From Coriobacteriaceae bacterium (GTDB lineage: Bacteria; Actinomycetota; Coriobacteriia; Coriobacteriales; Coriobacteriaceae): 64,000 nt of DNA. Position 1 is the first letter of the stretch, and every line of letters begins with the position of its first letter. Positions 49,343 through 59,177 of the stretch are shown piece by piece. The position numbers and the translations under genes are program-made. The stretch lies in contig SUUG01000013.1 of assembly GCA_015062655.1 (NCBI GenBank), forward strand, positions 1 to 64,000, given 5' to 3'. Below the pieces are notes generated by a model. That model saw nothing but the letters and a program-made list of their open reading frames with translations, searched no databases and was not told the DNA's origin.

Positions 49343-52300
49343 ATGCAAAAGAGGCCATTGTTCAATCGTCGCTGGGTGAAGGGCAGTGCGGTCGTCGCGG
49401 CTACGGCCCTGTCGCTCGCTGCTGCAGCGCCGGCGTACGCCACGCCGCTGGCAAGCGTGAAGGCCGCCACTGCGCAGGACAGTGTTGTTACCGTTACGTT
49501 TAGCGACGGTTCCAAGGACATCACCGGTAAGATCACGCTGCTGGAAGACGGCATCTTCCGCTACAACGTCGACCCCGCGGGCGAGTTCAGCGCCTATGCG
49601 AAGCCGAAGAGCGCGGACCATATCGCCAAGATTCAGGCCCAGCCGGACACGTCCGATAAGTACACACATCCCGCCGCAAGCGTAAAGGACGAGAACGGCA
49701 AGTTCATCATCTCCGCTGCAAACGGCAAGACCACCATCGAGCTTGATAAGGCGACCGCCAAGATGACCATCAAGCACGATGGCAAGGTTGTCATGGAGGA
49801 GTCCGCTGCGCTCGATCTCGAGAAGGGCAGCACCGTCCAGACGCTCGTGAAGCATCAGGGCGAGAACTTCTTCGGCGGCGGCACCCAGAACGGCCGCTTC
49901 ATCCACACGGGCAAGTCCATCAACATCGCCAACGAGTCCAACTGGGTCGATGGCGGCGTGGCTTCGCCCAACCCGTTCTACTGGTCGAGCAAGGGCTATG
50001 GCGTTCTGCGCAACACCTTCGCCGACGGCTCCTATGACTTCGGCGAGACCAAGGGCGACACCACCACAGCGCTCCACAAGGAGAATGAGCTCGACGCCTA
50101 CTACTTCGTCGCAGACGCCGCTAACGGTACGTCCACGGCCCCGATCGCTCAGGACCTCCTCCAGGCGTACTACAAGGTTACCGGTAACCCCATCCTGCTC
50201 CCCGAGTATGGTTTCTACACCGGTACCCTGAACGCATGGAACCGCGACATGTGGTCCAAGGATCCCAAGTCTGGCTACAGCAAGAAGCAGATCAAGGGTT
50301 CCGCTCCGGCATCCGATCCCAACGCGGGTGAGACCCTGTACGAGAAGGGCGGCACCGGCGTTCGCATGGAGCCCAACGCCTGCGTCGAGACCCTGAACGG
50401 CTATGGCCCCACGGAGCAGACGGAGAACATCCCCGAGGGCGTTACGTACAACCGCGAGTTCTCTGCCCAGCATCACCTGGACACCTACGTTGAGAACGAC
50501 ATCCCCATGGGCTACTTCCTGCCCAACGACGGCTACGGCTCGGGCTACGGCCAGAACGGCTACGGCAAGACCGGCGGCGTGAATCCCGACGGCTCCAGCT
50601 CCCCCGAGCGCCTCGCTGCCATCGCCGCGAACGTGCAGAATCTGAAGGAGTTCAGCGAGTACTGCAAGAAGTTCGGCGTCGCTACCGGCCTGTGGAGCCA
50701 GTCCTATATCTTCCCTGATTCCAATCCCGCTACCGAGTGGCAGGTCCTGCGCGACTTCGCCAACGAGGTTCGCACCGGCGGCGTGACCACCCTGAAGACC
50801 GACGTCGCCTGGGTCGGCCACGGCTACTCCATGGCCCTCGACGCGGTGCGCAGCGGTTATGAGACCGTTACCACCGAGGTCAGCAAGCGCCCGAACATCA
50901 TCACCCTGGACGGCTGGGCGGGCACCCAGCGCTACGGCGCTGTCTGGACCGGTGACCAGAGCGGCGGAAACTGGGAGTACATCCGCTTCCACGTTCCCAC
51001 GTTCATCGGCCAGTCCCTCGCCGGCAACCCCAACGTGGGTTCCGACAACGACGGCATCTTCGGCGGCGCTCCCATCATCGCTACCCGCGATTACCAGTGG
51101 AAGTCCTTCGCGCCGCTCATGCTCGACATGGACGGCTGGGGAACCTATGTTAAGGCCCCGCAGACGCACGGCGATCCGTACACCGGCATCTCCCGTATGT
51201 ACCTCAAGCTGAAGTCCCAGCTTATGCCGTACATCTACACCACCGCTGCCTCTGCATCCAACATCAACACGGGCAACGGCGACGAGGGCCTGCCGATGGT
51301 CCGCGCCATCCTGCTCTCCGAGGACACCGCGTATGCCAACAGCACCGCTACGCAGTATGAGTACACGCTGGGCGAGGACTTCCTGGTTGCTCCGGTGTAC
51401 CAGAACACCGATGGCGACGACGCCAACGGCGGCCTGGGCGACGGCAACGACGTCCGCAACGGCATCTACCTGCCCGGCACCGAGAAGGACATCTGGATCG
51501 ATTACCTCAGCGGCAAGCAGTACCGCGGCGGCCAGGTCCTGAACAACTTCGAGGCCCCGCTGTGGAAGCTCCCCGTCTTCGTGAAGGCCAACGCCATCAT
51601 CCCCATGTGGGAGGCGAACAACAACCCCGAGCAGGTCGATCGTTCCATCCGCAACATCGAGTTCTTCGCGACCGATGGCGAGAACGAGTACAACCTCTTC
51701 GAGGACACCGGCACCTACTGCAAGAATACCGTCGACACCTCCGATCAGGAGTATGGCCGCGAGAGCAACATCGATTACGGCCCGCACGTCACGACCAAGT
51801 TCACCTCTACGGCAGACGCCGCCAAGAAGACCGCTACCTTCAAGGCGGGCAAGTCCACGGGTTCCTACGACGGCTACAAGAAGGACCGCACCACCACGTT
51901 CATCGTGAACGTGTCCGAGGAGCCCGAGTCCATCGTGGCCAAGAACGGTGAGACCGTCCTCACCGAGAGGAAGGTCGACAGCCAGGAGGCCTTCGAGAGC
52001 ACTGTCCCCGCCGAGGGCGAGGTCGTGACCTTCTACAATACGAAGCCGAACCTCAACTACAACACCACCGCCAAAAGCGAGAAGGTGCGCAACGAGGGCT
52101 TCAGCAAGCAGCAGGTCAACACCACCCCGAAGCTGTACGTGAAGTTCGCCAAGACCGACGTCCAGGCCAACGAGCAGACGCTTACGCTCACCGGTTTCGC
52201 GAACGAGGGCAACCTGCCGAGCAACGACGTGGTCAAGGAGCTCGCCGCTCCGAAGCTGAAGCAGCCGACCGAGGACGACCTCACGCCCACGAGCATCAAG

Positions 52301-55300
52301 CTCAGCTGGAACAAGGTCGAGGGCGCTACCGGCTACGACATCAAGATCGACGGCATGGTCAACGCCATCCCCTCCGGCGACACGGTCGAGTTCAAGGTCA
52401 CCGACCTCGATTACAAGTCCACTCATAAGTTCCAGATCCGCACCCGTAGCGCCAAGGGCGTTTCCGAGTGGAGCGATCCCGAGATCACCGCTACCACGCT
52501 CGAGGATCCCTGGCGCAACTGCCCGGAGCCCGCTTCCACCCAGTGGGAGGGCGGCGAGCAGTGGGGCAAGCTGAAGCTCGCGTTCGACCATGACGACAAG
52601 AACTCGGCGCACTTCCACTCCACCGGTAACGTTATCGGCATGCCGATGACCATCGACTACGGCAAGGTGCTCAAGCTCGATAAGTTCGTCTACACGCCGC
52701 GTCAGGACAACGGCGGCAACGGCAACGTCGCTAAGATGAAGATCGAGACCAGCCTCGACGGCGCCCACTGGGTCGACCACGGCGTCGCCGAATGGGACAA
52801 CACGGGCGCGGACAAGATGAAGCAGAAGACCGTGAACCTTGAGGGTTCCACGGCCCGCTACCTGCGTCTTACCGTGCAGGAGTCTGCGGGTGGCTTCTTC
52901 TCCGCAACCGAGCTCGCGCTGTACAAGGTCGATAAGACCGACGCCCAGGATCCCGGTTCGCTGAAGGCCCCGACCACCGTTGGCAGCGAGGACTACTCGC
53001 ACATCAGCAACTGCGTTGGTCGCGAGAACCGCGGCACCGGCAAGACCGACTGGACCTCGCATGTCGCCCAGTCCGCGGCCGACTTCAACATGAACGACGC
53101 CTACGACGTCTACGATATGTCGTTCACCATGTCCAAGCTCGACGGCGGCACCAAACAGCAGGGCAAGGTTGCCGGTTCGATCGCCGTTGTTCCCAGCAAG
53201 ACGTCCGTCAAGGCCGGCGAGACCATCACGGTCGCCGTGAAGGCTCAGGGCGCCAAGAACGTCAACGCCATGGGTGCGCTCGTCAAGTACCCGGTTGACT
53301 CCTTCGAGTATGTGAACGATAGCCTGAACACCACCAGCAACGCTGGCGACATGGAGAACAAGTCCGGTCACTACACCTTCGGCGACGCGATGAACTCCGT
53401 GAACATCGCGCTGGCCAACAAGGGCGACAAGAAGCTCTACAACGGCTCCGAGGACATCGCCACCTTCCAGCTCACGGCGAAGAAGGACTGCGAGGTCAGC
53501 CTCGAGGCCGAGGCATGGCTCGTCGGCCCCAAGCAGGACTTCGTGACCAACGACGGCAGCGAGCTCGGCCCGCAGGTTCTCGAGCTCGGTCAAGATGCGT
53601 TCAACATCACGATGACCAACGAGAAGCTGGCGACCGATGACGGCACCAACGTCGAGAAGCTCATTCAGCAGAAGAACTACAACGGCCTGTTCGACGACAA
53701 CGAGAGCGACAACGGCTTCGAGTTCAAGTGGGATGTCGACAGCAACCACGAGGGCGGCAAGCTGCCCGAGTACGTCATGCTGCCCACCACGATGCACTTC
53801 GAGCTGAAGGAGCCTCGTGCACTGCAGGACGTTCAGGTTGTGAACCGCGACACCTACAACGGCACCGTGACCTCCATGGAGGCCGTCATCACCTACACCG
53901 ACGGCTCCAAGTCTGAGTTCAAGGGCGGCGACTTTGCGACGAAGCAGGCTGTCTACACCCTCAAGGCCGAGGCCGGCAAGCTCGTCCAGAGCGTCGACAT
54001 CAAGCCGCTCACGTCTGAGGGCGAGGCCAAGGGCTACGAGGGCGAGGCTGCGAAGAACCGCATGCTCACCCTGCGCGAGATCAACTTCAACTACGTCGAG
54101 GGCGAGGTTGCCCCGCCGGCCGAGGAGGTCAAGGAGCTCGCTCAGGACGACTTCAAGATCACGGTGACCAACAAGGGCTATCCCACCGACGACGGCACCA
54201 ACGTTACGAAGCTCGTCCAGCAGAACAACTTCGACGGTCTCTTCAACGGCAACAACACGGACCGCGCGTTCGAGTTCAAGTGGTTCCTGGATGTCGAGTC
54301 CTTCGACGACAAGGTTGGCCTGCCCGCGAACCTCGGCTTCGAGCTGAAGCAGCCGCGCACGTTGAAGAACATCGAGCTCTTCAACGGCGACAAGGGTGCC
54401 AACGGCTCCATCAACAAGCTCGAGGCCGTTGTAACCTTCGCCGACGACACCACGCAGGAGTTCAAGGGCGGCGACTACGACACGAACCAGCCCACCTACG
54501 TCTTCGAGATCTCTGCCGCCAACGCTGCCAAGAAGGTCAAGAAGGTCGAGATCAAGCCTATGGAGTCCACGGGTGTTGCCACGGGTCTTGAGAACCCCAA
54601 CAACCGCATGCTCACCATCGGCGAGATCAACTTCAACTACGTTGATGGCGCTGACAAGCCCGAGCAGCCCGAGGTCGACAAGTCCAAGCTCGAGGCCGCC
54701 GCCAAGGAGGCCGGGGAGCTGAAGGCCGCTGATTACACGCTGGCCACCTGGACGCCGTTCGAGAACGCGCTGGCCGATGCCGAGCGCCTGCTGGCCGATG
54801 CGAACGCCACGCAGGGCGAGGTCGACCAGGCGGTGGAGGCGCTCGACGCCGCCCACAACGACCTGGTTGAAACCGAGGTCCCGCCGGCGGAGCAGTCGAG
54901 CAAGCAGGAGCTTGAGGAGCTCGCGGCCAAGGCCGGCAAGTTCGATACCGCCGGCAAGACGGCGGACTCCGCGAAAGCGCTCGCCGAGGCCATCGCGAAC
55001 GCCAAGGCCGTGATCGCCGACGAGAACGCCTCGGAGGCTGCGATCAAGGCAGCATACGACCAGCTGAAGGTTGCGATCGACGGCCTCAAGGACGCCGACG
55101 GTGATCAGCAGCCGGGCGATGGCAACACCGGCAACACCGGTAACGGCAACGGCGGCAACGCCGGTAACGGCGGCAACGGCGGCAACGGCGGCCAGAACGG
55201 CACCGGTAACGGCGGCAACGCCGGCAACGGCGGCCAGAACGGCACCGGAAGCCAGGGCGGCAAGGGCAAAGGCGGCAAGGGCCTGCCCAAGACCGGCGAC

Positions 55301-55399
55301 GCCACGGCGGCGATCGTGCTCGGCAGCGCCGCGGCCGGCACCCTCGCCATCGGCGGGTCCGTTTTGATCCGCCGCCGCACGAAGGGCGATCAGCTCTAA
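49343..55399 (+). CDS. Cell-wall-anchored GH31 enzyme, alpha-N-acetylgalactosaminidase type
   Basis: A 2,018-residue secreted enzyme. A signal peptide ends at AYA/T (residue 33). The GH31 catalytic region (about 175-760) has nucleophile Asp487 in LKTDVAWVG and acid/base Asp538 in AVWTGDQSGGNWEYIRFHVP. These signatures match the GH31 subgroup active on alpha-GalNAc (Tn-type mucin O-glycans) rather than starch glucosidases. Then follow a beta domain, a fibronectin III module (about 972-1052), F5/8C (about 1055-1195), a dockerin-like segment (FNMNDAYDVYDMSF), a cohesin-like domain (about 1276-1390), two homologous ~180-residue modules (about 1415-1590 and 1597-1772), two FIVAR repeats, a Gly/Asn linker and LPKTG (1981-1985). 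Start has GAGAGGAGC upstream. Confidence 0.87.
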   Translation: MQKRPLFNRRWVKGSAVVAATALSLAAAAPAYATPLASVKAATAQDSVVTVTFSDGSKDITGKITLLEDGIFRYNVDPAGEFSAYAKPKSADHIAKIQAQPDTSDKYTHPAASVKDENGKFIISAANGKTTIELDKATAKMTIKHDGKVVMEESAALDLEKGSTVQTLVKHQGENFFGGGTQNGRFIHTGKSINIANESNWVDGGVASPNPFYWSSKGYGVLRNTFADGSYDFGETKGDTTTALHKENELDAYYFVADAANGTSTAPIAQDLLQAYYKVTGNPILLPEYGFYTGTLNAWNRDMWSKDPKSGYSKKQIKGSAPASDPNAGETLYEKGGTGVRMEPNACVETLNGYGPTEQTENIPEGVTYNREFSAQHHLDTYVENDIPMGYFLPNDGYGSGYGQNGYGKTGGVNPDGSSSPERLAAIAANVQNLKEFSEYCKKFGVATGLWSQSYIFPDSNPATEWQVLRDFANEVRTGGVTTLKTDVAWVGHGYSMALDAVRSGYETVTTEVSKRPNIITLDGWAGTQRYGAVWTGDQSGGNWEYIRFHVPTFIGQSLAGNPNVGSDNDGIFGGAPIIATRDYQWKSFAPLMLDMDGWGTYVKAPQTHGDPYTGISRMYLKLKSQLMPYIYTTAASASNINTGNGDEGLPMVRAILLSEDTAYANSTATQYEYTLGEDFLVAPVYQNTDGDDANGGLGDGNDVRNGIYLPGTEKDIWIDYLSGKQYRGGQVLNNFEAPLWKLPVFVKANAIIPMWEANNNPEQVDRSIRNIEFFATDGENEYNLFEDTGTYCKNTVDTSDQEYGRESNIDYGPHVTTKFTSTADAAKKTATFKAGKSTGSYDGYKKDRTTTFIVNVSEEPESIVAKNGETVLTERKVDSQEAFESTVPAEGEVVTFYNTKPNLNYNTTAKSEKVRNEGFSKQQVNTTPKLYVKFAKTDVQANEQTLTLTGFANEGNLPSNDVVKELAAPKLKQPTEDDLTPTSIKLSWNKVEGATGYDIKIDGMVNAIPSGDTVEFKVTDLDYKSTHKFQIRTRSAKGVSEWSDPEITATTLEDPWRNCPEPASTQWEGGEQWGKLKLAFDHDDKNSAHFHSTGNVIGMPMTIDYGKVLKLDKFVYTPRQDNGGNGNVAKMKIETSLDGAHWVDHGVAEWDNTGADKMKQKTVNLEGSTARYLRLTVQESAGGFFSATELALYKVDKTDAQDPGSLKAPTTVGSEDYSHISNCVGRENRGTGKTDWTSHVAQSAADFNMNDAYDVYDMSFTMSKLDGGTKQQGKVAGSIAVVPSKTSVKAGETITVAVKAQGAKNVNAMGALVKYPVDSFEYVNDSLNTTSNAGDMENKSGHYTFGDAMNSVNIALANKGDKKLYNGSEDIATFQLTAKKDCEVSLEAEAWLVGPKQDFVTNDGSELGPQVLELGQDAFNITMTNEKLATDDGTNVEKLIQQKNYNGLFDDNESDNGFEFKWDVDSNHEGGKLPEYVMLPTTMHFELKEPRALQDVQVVNRDTYNGTVTSMEAVITYTDGSKSEFKGGDFATKQAVYTLKAEAGKLVQSVDIKPLTSEGEAKGYEGEAAKNRMLTLREINFNYVEGEVAPPAEEVKELAQDDFKITVTNKGYPTDDGTNVTKLVQQNNFDGLFNGNNTDRAFEFKWFLDVESFDDKVGLPANLGFELKQPRTLKNIELFNGDKGANGSINKLEAVVTFADDTTQEFKGGDYDTNQPTYVFEISAANAAKKVKKVEIKPMESTGVATGLENPNNRMLTIGEINFNYVDGADKPEQPEVDKSKLEAAAKEAGELKAADYTLATWTPFENALADAERLLADANATQGEVDQAVEALDAAHNDLVETEVPPAEQSSKQELEELAAKAGKFDTAGKTADSAKALAEAIANAKAVIADENASEAAIKAAYDQLKVAIDGLKDADGDQQPGDGNTGNTGNGNGGNAGNGGNGGNGGQNGTGNGGNAGNGGQNGTGSQGGKGKGGKGLPKTGDATAAIVLGSAAAGTLAIGGSVLIRRRTKGDQL
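55117..55260 (+). repeat. Gly/Asn-rich coding repeats in the GH31 wall-spanning linker
   Basis: Short GGCAAC/GGTAAC units encode GNGGN repeats, including two copies of GGQNGTG. Such repeats often vary in number between strains. Confidence 0.7.
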
Positions 55400-55421
55400 G
55401 CGAGACGGCATAGGCACGGCG

Positions 55422-55455
55422 CGGCCGCCCGGTGGGATCCCTCACCGGGCGGCCG
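55422..55455 (+). terminator. Terminator of the GH31 gene
   Basis: A perfect 13-bp stem (55422-55434 with 55443-55455), 8-base loop, followed by TTCTTTTT. Confidence 0.92.
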
Positions 55456-56006
55456 TTCTTTTTATCTGGAGGAACTTGGCTCGGCGCCGTGTTGATCCGT
55501 TTTCAACCGGTACGCCGACCGGGTTGCCGCGGGCTGCGGCCGTGCCCCCGCCGTCCGCGCCGCTGTCCCGCGATTTCGTGGAGACACAAGCACCCCCGTC
55601 CCGTGCGGTCGCGTGGAGATGCAAGCATTCCCGCCGCTGCCCCGCCGAATCCTGTCGACTTGTGCCGGAAGTGCATCGATTTGACGTCGAGAAATCGCAG
55701 AAGTGCTCGATCGATGCACTTACCGCATTATAGACACCGTCATGACCTGCGACTTTTCTGGGCCATATTTCGAGGTTCAGATTTCGGCATGCACTTCCGC
55801 GACTTTGCGACATAGTTCCGAGCATCCCCAGCGCGAGGCCCTGCTCCCACCTCTGTGCGTTCGCCCCCGCCACCACCGCCCCCGCCCCGCGATTGTGTGG
55901 AGATACGAGCGCCCCCGCCGACGCGTGCCCGTGCGGCCGGGTGATCGGGGGGACACGTCTATACTGGTGACTTGAGAGCACGTAACGTCCTACCTTTGGA
56001 GGAAGC
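55456..56006. other. Intergenic region GH31-purE with degenerate repeats
   Basis: No gene is supported. GTGGAGAYACRAGC-type units occur at about 55579, 55613 and 55900. An imperfect inverted repeat around GAAGTGCATCGAT (55668-55721, with further copies of the GAAGTGCAT arm near 55790 in complement) occupies the middle. A TATACT box (55960-55965) may belong to purE. Confidence 0.4.
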
Positions 56007-56477
56007 ATGGCTGCATCTGAGAAGACCCCGCTCGTCGGCATCATCATGGGCTCGAAGTCCGACCTTCCCGTCATGGAGAAGTGCACCGAGGAGCTCGAGG
56101 CCCTCGGCGTCCCCTATGAGCTTGTGATCGCGAGTGCCCACCGCACCCCCGACAAGGTGCACGAGTGGGCCGGCAGCGCTGCCGGCCGCGGCCTCAAGGT
56201 GATCATCGCGGCCGCCGGCAAGGCGGCGCACCTCGGCGGCGTCGTCGCGGCGTTCACCCCGCTCCCGGTGGTTGGGGTCCCCATGAAGACCTCCGACCTC
56301 GGCGGCATGGACTCCCTGCTCTCCATGGTGCAGATGCCCTCCGGCGTGCCCGTGGCCTGCGTTGCCATCAACGGCGCCAAGAACGCCGCCATCTACGCCA
56401 CGCAGATCCTCGGCGCCACCATGCCCGAGTACCGTGCGGCTATCGACAGCATGAAGCAGGAGATGACCGAGGCCTAA
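56007..56477 (+). CDS. purE: N5-carboxyaminoimidazole ribonucleotide mutase
   Basis: A 156-residue class I PurE that converts N5-CAIR to CAIR in purine synthesis. It begins [20 protein letters not shown] with the substrate-binding MGSKSD and continues [13 protein letters not shown] (catalytic His) and [14 protein letters not shown]. An octameric cytoplasmic enzyme. The ATG at 56007 has a TTGGAGGAAG ribosome site. No purK is adjacent; the next gene, 39 bases on, is a sortase. Confidence 0.96.
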   Translation: MAASEKTPLVGIIMGSKSDLPVMEKCTEELEALGVPYELVIASAHRTPDKVHEWAGSAAGRGLKVIIAAAGKAAHLGGVVAAFTPLPVVGVPMKTSDLGGMDSLLSMVQMPSGVPVACVAINGAKNAAIYATQILGATMPEYRAAIDSMKQEMTEA

Positions 56478-56516
56478 GCCCTCCCGCCCACCTCGACACA
56501 CCCGAAGGGATACCCG

Positions 56517-57566
56517 ATGCCCCGATTCCGCAAGATCGACTCGGAGCCGGCCGACAGCCAGCCCGGACGCCACTTCAGCCCGAAGCCGGGTGCCCCCGCC
56601 GCCGGCCCCACCGCATCGCAGGTGCCGCCGGCGCCCGCCGCCGCGCCCCAGGCGACCCAGGCCCAGCGCCCGGTCTCCGTCCCCCGCGTCAGGCCGGTGC
56701 AGCCGGCTTACGGCGCCGCGGCCACCGAGCCCCGGACCGCGCCGGCGCCCGCACCGGCTCCCGCCCCGGCCGCGGGCGGCCCCTCCAAGCCGCCCAAGAA
56801 GAAGCGCCGCGCGCGCGACATCGTCTCCACCGTGCTCATCATCGTCGGGATCCTCCTACTCGTGGCCGCCGCCGGCATCTACATCCACGCGCAGCTCGGT
56901 TACCAGGAGGCGCAGGCCTCTTACAAGGAGCTCGAGCAGTACGCCGTGGCCGACGGCACCGGGGACAACATCCCCCAGGTGAACTTCGACGAGCTCGCCA
57001 AGATCAACCCGGACGTCGTGGGCTGGGTCTACGTGCCCAACACGCCCATCAACTACCCCGTCGTGCAGACCGATAACAACGACACCTACCTCTACAAGCT
57101 CTTCGACCTCTCGGGCAACGGCTCGGGGAGCATTTTCATGGACATGGACGACACCGCGCCCGGCATGGTCGACCAGCAGACCACCATCTACGGCCACCAC
57201 ATGTACGACGGCACGATGTTCAAGTACATCGACGACACCCTCAAGCAGGAGGCCTTCGACACGGTGAAGACCGTCTACTACATCACGCGCGAGGCCACCT
57301 ACAAGTGCACGCCGCTCTACACGATGCAGGTGCAGGACACCTACAACGACGCCCGCGTGCCCAACTTCACCGAGGAGGGCCACACGCTCCAGGACTATCT
57401 GAAGGACGGCCTCACGCAGGCCAAGGCCAAGGCCGCCGACGCCGAGCAGCGCATCGACTCCGCCGAGAAGGTGTTCACGCTCGTGACCTGCGCCGGAGAG
57501 ATCATCCCGCGCACCACCCGCGCCGGCATGGTGTGCACGATCGACGAGGTGACGCCCCGCGCCTAA
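56517..57566 (+). CDS. Class B-type sortase
   Basis: A 349-residue membrane-anchored cysteine transpeptidase that cleaves sorting signals and links proteins to peptidoglycan. The N-terminal ~100 residues are a Pro/Ala-rich cytoplasmic tail. A transmembrane helix follows (about 103-122), then the sortase fold with DVVGWVYVPNTPINYPVVQT. Catalytic His is in YGHHMYDG (His227/228), Cys325 in TLVTC, and the Arg is in PRTTRAG (Arg332 or Arg335). The WVYVP..INYPVVQ and GSIFMDMDD patterns are SrtB-family. It is the only sortase in the window and a candidate partner for the four LPXTG-type proteins. It is probably transcribed with purE and has a terminator after it. Confidence 0.88.
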   Translation: MPRFRKIDSEPADSQPGRHFSPKPGAPAAGPTASQVPPAPAAAPQATQAQRPVSVPRVRPVQPAYGAAATEPRTAPAPAPAPAPAAGGPSKPPKKKRRARDIVSTVLIIVGILLLVAAAGIYIHAQLGYQEAQASYKELEQYAVADGTGDNIPQVNFDELAKINPDVVGWVYVPNTPINYPVVQTDNNDTYLYKLFDLSGNGSGSIFMDMDDTAPGMVDQQTTIYGHHMYDGTMFKYIDDTLKQEAFDTVKTVYYITREATYKCTPLYTMQVQDTYNDARVPNFTEEGHTLQDYLKDGLTQAKAKAADAEQRIDSAEKVFTLVTCAGEIIPRTTRAGMVCTIDEVTPRA

Positions 57567-57600
57567 GCGCCGCCGCGCCCCTCGCGAGAACCGGTACGAG

Positions 57601-57629
57601 AACGGGCTGCCCCTTGGGAGCGGCCCGTT
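57601..57629 (+). terminator. Terminator after the sortase gene
   Basis: A 10-bp stem with one G-T pair (57601-57610 with 57620-57629), followed by TTTTC. Confidence 0.8.
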
Positions 57630-57681
57630 TTTCATGGACTCGATGAGCGGCGCCCGGCCGGCACCCGCTCGGCGCCCGCTC

Positions 57682-58962
57682 TCAGGCGTGGGTCGTCGAG
57701 GCGGTCACGCGGCTGGATTCGCGCGGGACGATCGTCATGCTCTGGAATCGGTGCTCCATGAACGCGTTGTCGTAGTGCTTGGCGTAGAAGTGCTCGATCG
57801 GCGTCGTCGGCTCGACCCCGGAGACCCGCTCGAACCAGCAGTCGAGCGCGCCGAGCGTCATGAAGCCGTTGACGATCATGACGGCGGCGCTCACCGAGGT
57901 GAGGGAGTAGCGCCAGCGCCAGGGGATCAGGTTGATGAGCTCGAGGAGCTTCGGCAGGCACAGGCGGATCCACACGAGGCCGAGGAAGCCCCAGATGCCG
58001 GCGAACAGCGTGCTCGTGCGGCCGTCGAAGAGCATCGCGACCGGGTCGGGGAAGAGCCCGAAGATCGTGGCGTGCTTGTAATCCCAGGCCACCGCACCGA
58101 ACGAGAGCTGCATGAACCAGCTCACGAGCACTTCGAACAACCCGCCGATGAGGGCGCTCACCAGGAAGATGAAGAGCGGGTTCGCGCGGTAGAAGCGGTT
58201 GAGCGCGACGGTCATGAGCAGCGCCCCGAACCCGTAGATGGGGGAGAAGGGGCCGTAGAGGAGTCCGGCGCGGTCCTGGTAGACGCCGGGATCGACGATG
58301 ACCATGTGCCAGATGATCTCGAGCACGAGGCCGACCACGCAGCACACGAGGAAGACCCAGAACAGGTTGAAGAAGTTCAGCTTGATGTAGCCCTCGCCGG
58401 TGATGTCGCGCCCGAGCAGGCCCTCCTCGGCCGCCACCCGGTCATGAAGCTGGCCGAGCCGACGTTCGAGCTTGCGCTCCTGCCACAGCGACGGGTCGAG
58501 GGTCGCGGAGAGGGCCACGAGGATGAGCAGGTGGATGCCGGGGGTGACGAGGTCGAAGGTGATGCCGCTGAGCATGATGTCGGTGAGCATCTGGCCCACG
58601 GTGACCGCGATCAGGATGCTCGCCCACAGGCCGGCGTTGCGTCGGCGGTTCTTGATGAGCGACCAGCCGAGGACGATGAGCCCGATCGACGCGATGCCTG
58701 CGAGCACGGCGCCGACGATACCGATGACCAGCGAGAGCATGGGGTCGTTGCCGATTCCCATGTGGTCAGGGGTGACCACGACGGAGACGATCGTCAGCGT
58801 GTAGACGACGGCGAGGTTGGGCACCGAGATGACGCCGTCGGCGAGGCAGAGGGCGCCGTAGACCTTGACGACCAGCGGGATCGCCTTTTTCTGCTCGGGC
58901 GTGGGCGTGTTGAAGTCCAGGTCGTTCCCGGGGAGGTCGTAATCGGGGTTGGCCTGCTCCAT
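57682..58962 (-). CDS. Multi-pass membrane protein with a putative ABC-transporter type IV domain
   Basis: A 426-residue protein with an N-terminal block of about four hydrophobic helices (residues 35-150). A hydrophilic stretch follows, then a C-terminal domain with about five helices (LNFFNLFWVFLVCCVVGLVL, then LYGPFSPIYGFGALLM). The LLYGPFSPIYGFGA motif fits the family annotated as putative ABC-transporter type IV (PF06541), whose role is unsettled. The start at 58962 was chosen for AGGATAGGAG upstream; a longer in-frame ATG lies at 59049. It is transcribed divergently from purF. Confidence 0.72.
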   Translation of the reverse strand: MEQANPDYDLPGNDLDFNTPTPEQKKAIPLVVKVYGALCLADGVISVPNLAVVYTLTIVSVVVTPDHMGIGNDPMLSLVIGIVGAVLAGIASIGLIVLGWSLIKNRRRNAGLWASILIAVTVGQMLTDIMLSGITFDLVTPGIHLLILVALSATLDPSLWQERKLERRLGQLHDRVAAEEGLLGRDITGEGYIKLNFFNLFWVFLVCCVVGLVLEIIWHMVIVDPGVYQDRAGLLYGPFSPIYGFGALLMTVALNRFYRANPLFIFLVSALIGGLFEVLVSWFMQLSFGAVAWDYKHATIFGLFPDPVAMLFDGRTSTLFAGIWGFLGLVWIRLCLPKLLELINLIPWRWRYSLTSVSAAVMIVNGFMTLGALDCWFERVSGVEPTTPIEHFYAKHYDNAFMEHRFQSMTIVPRESSRVTASTTHA

Positions 58963-59177
58963 GGGGCTCCTATCCTTGAGGGGGGGATGGCGCGATGTGG
59001 CCGTGATCGCGATGGTGAAAGCATACAACGGGCGGTTTTCCCTGTGCAACAGGGGCGGGCGCGCACCGTGGCCCGCCGCCGTGCACCCCCGAGTGCCGGC
59101 GTCCCCGAGGTGGGCGCGCTGACGTCATGCCATAATATGGCGGTACCGCCACATCTTCATCTGAGGGGATACCGCCC

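Noticed and set aside
55117..55260. Short regular repeats resembling a CRISPR array
   Set aside because: They are in-frame Gly/Asn codon repeats of the GH31 wall linker with no unique spacers.
49316..55417. A minus-strand frame of 2,033 codons opposite the GH31 gene
   Set aside because: Same codon-bias artefact; composition is Leu/Val/Gly/His/Arg-rich without recognisable structure, and the plus strand encodes an intact GH31 protein.
58980..58986. G7 run upstream of the minus-strand membrane gene as a phase-variable tract
   Set aside because: Seven bases is short for slippage and it lies outside the chosen coding start; no frame consequence is evident.
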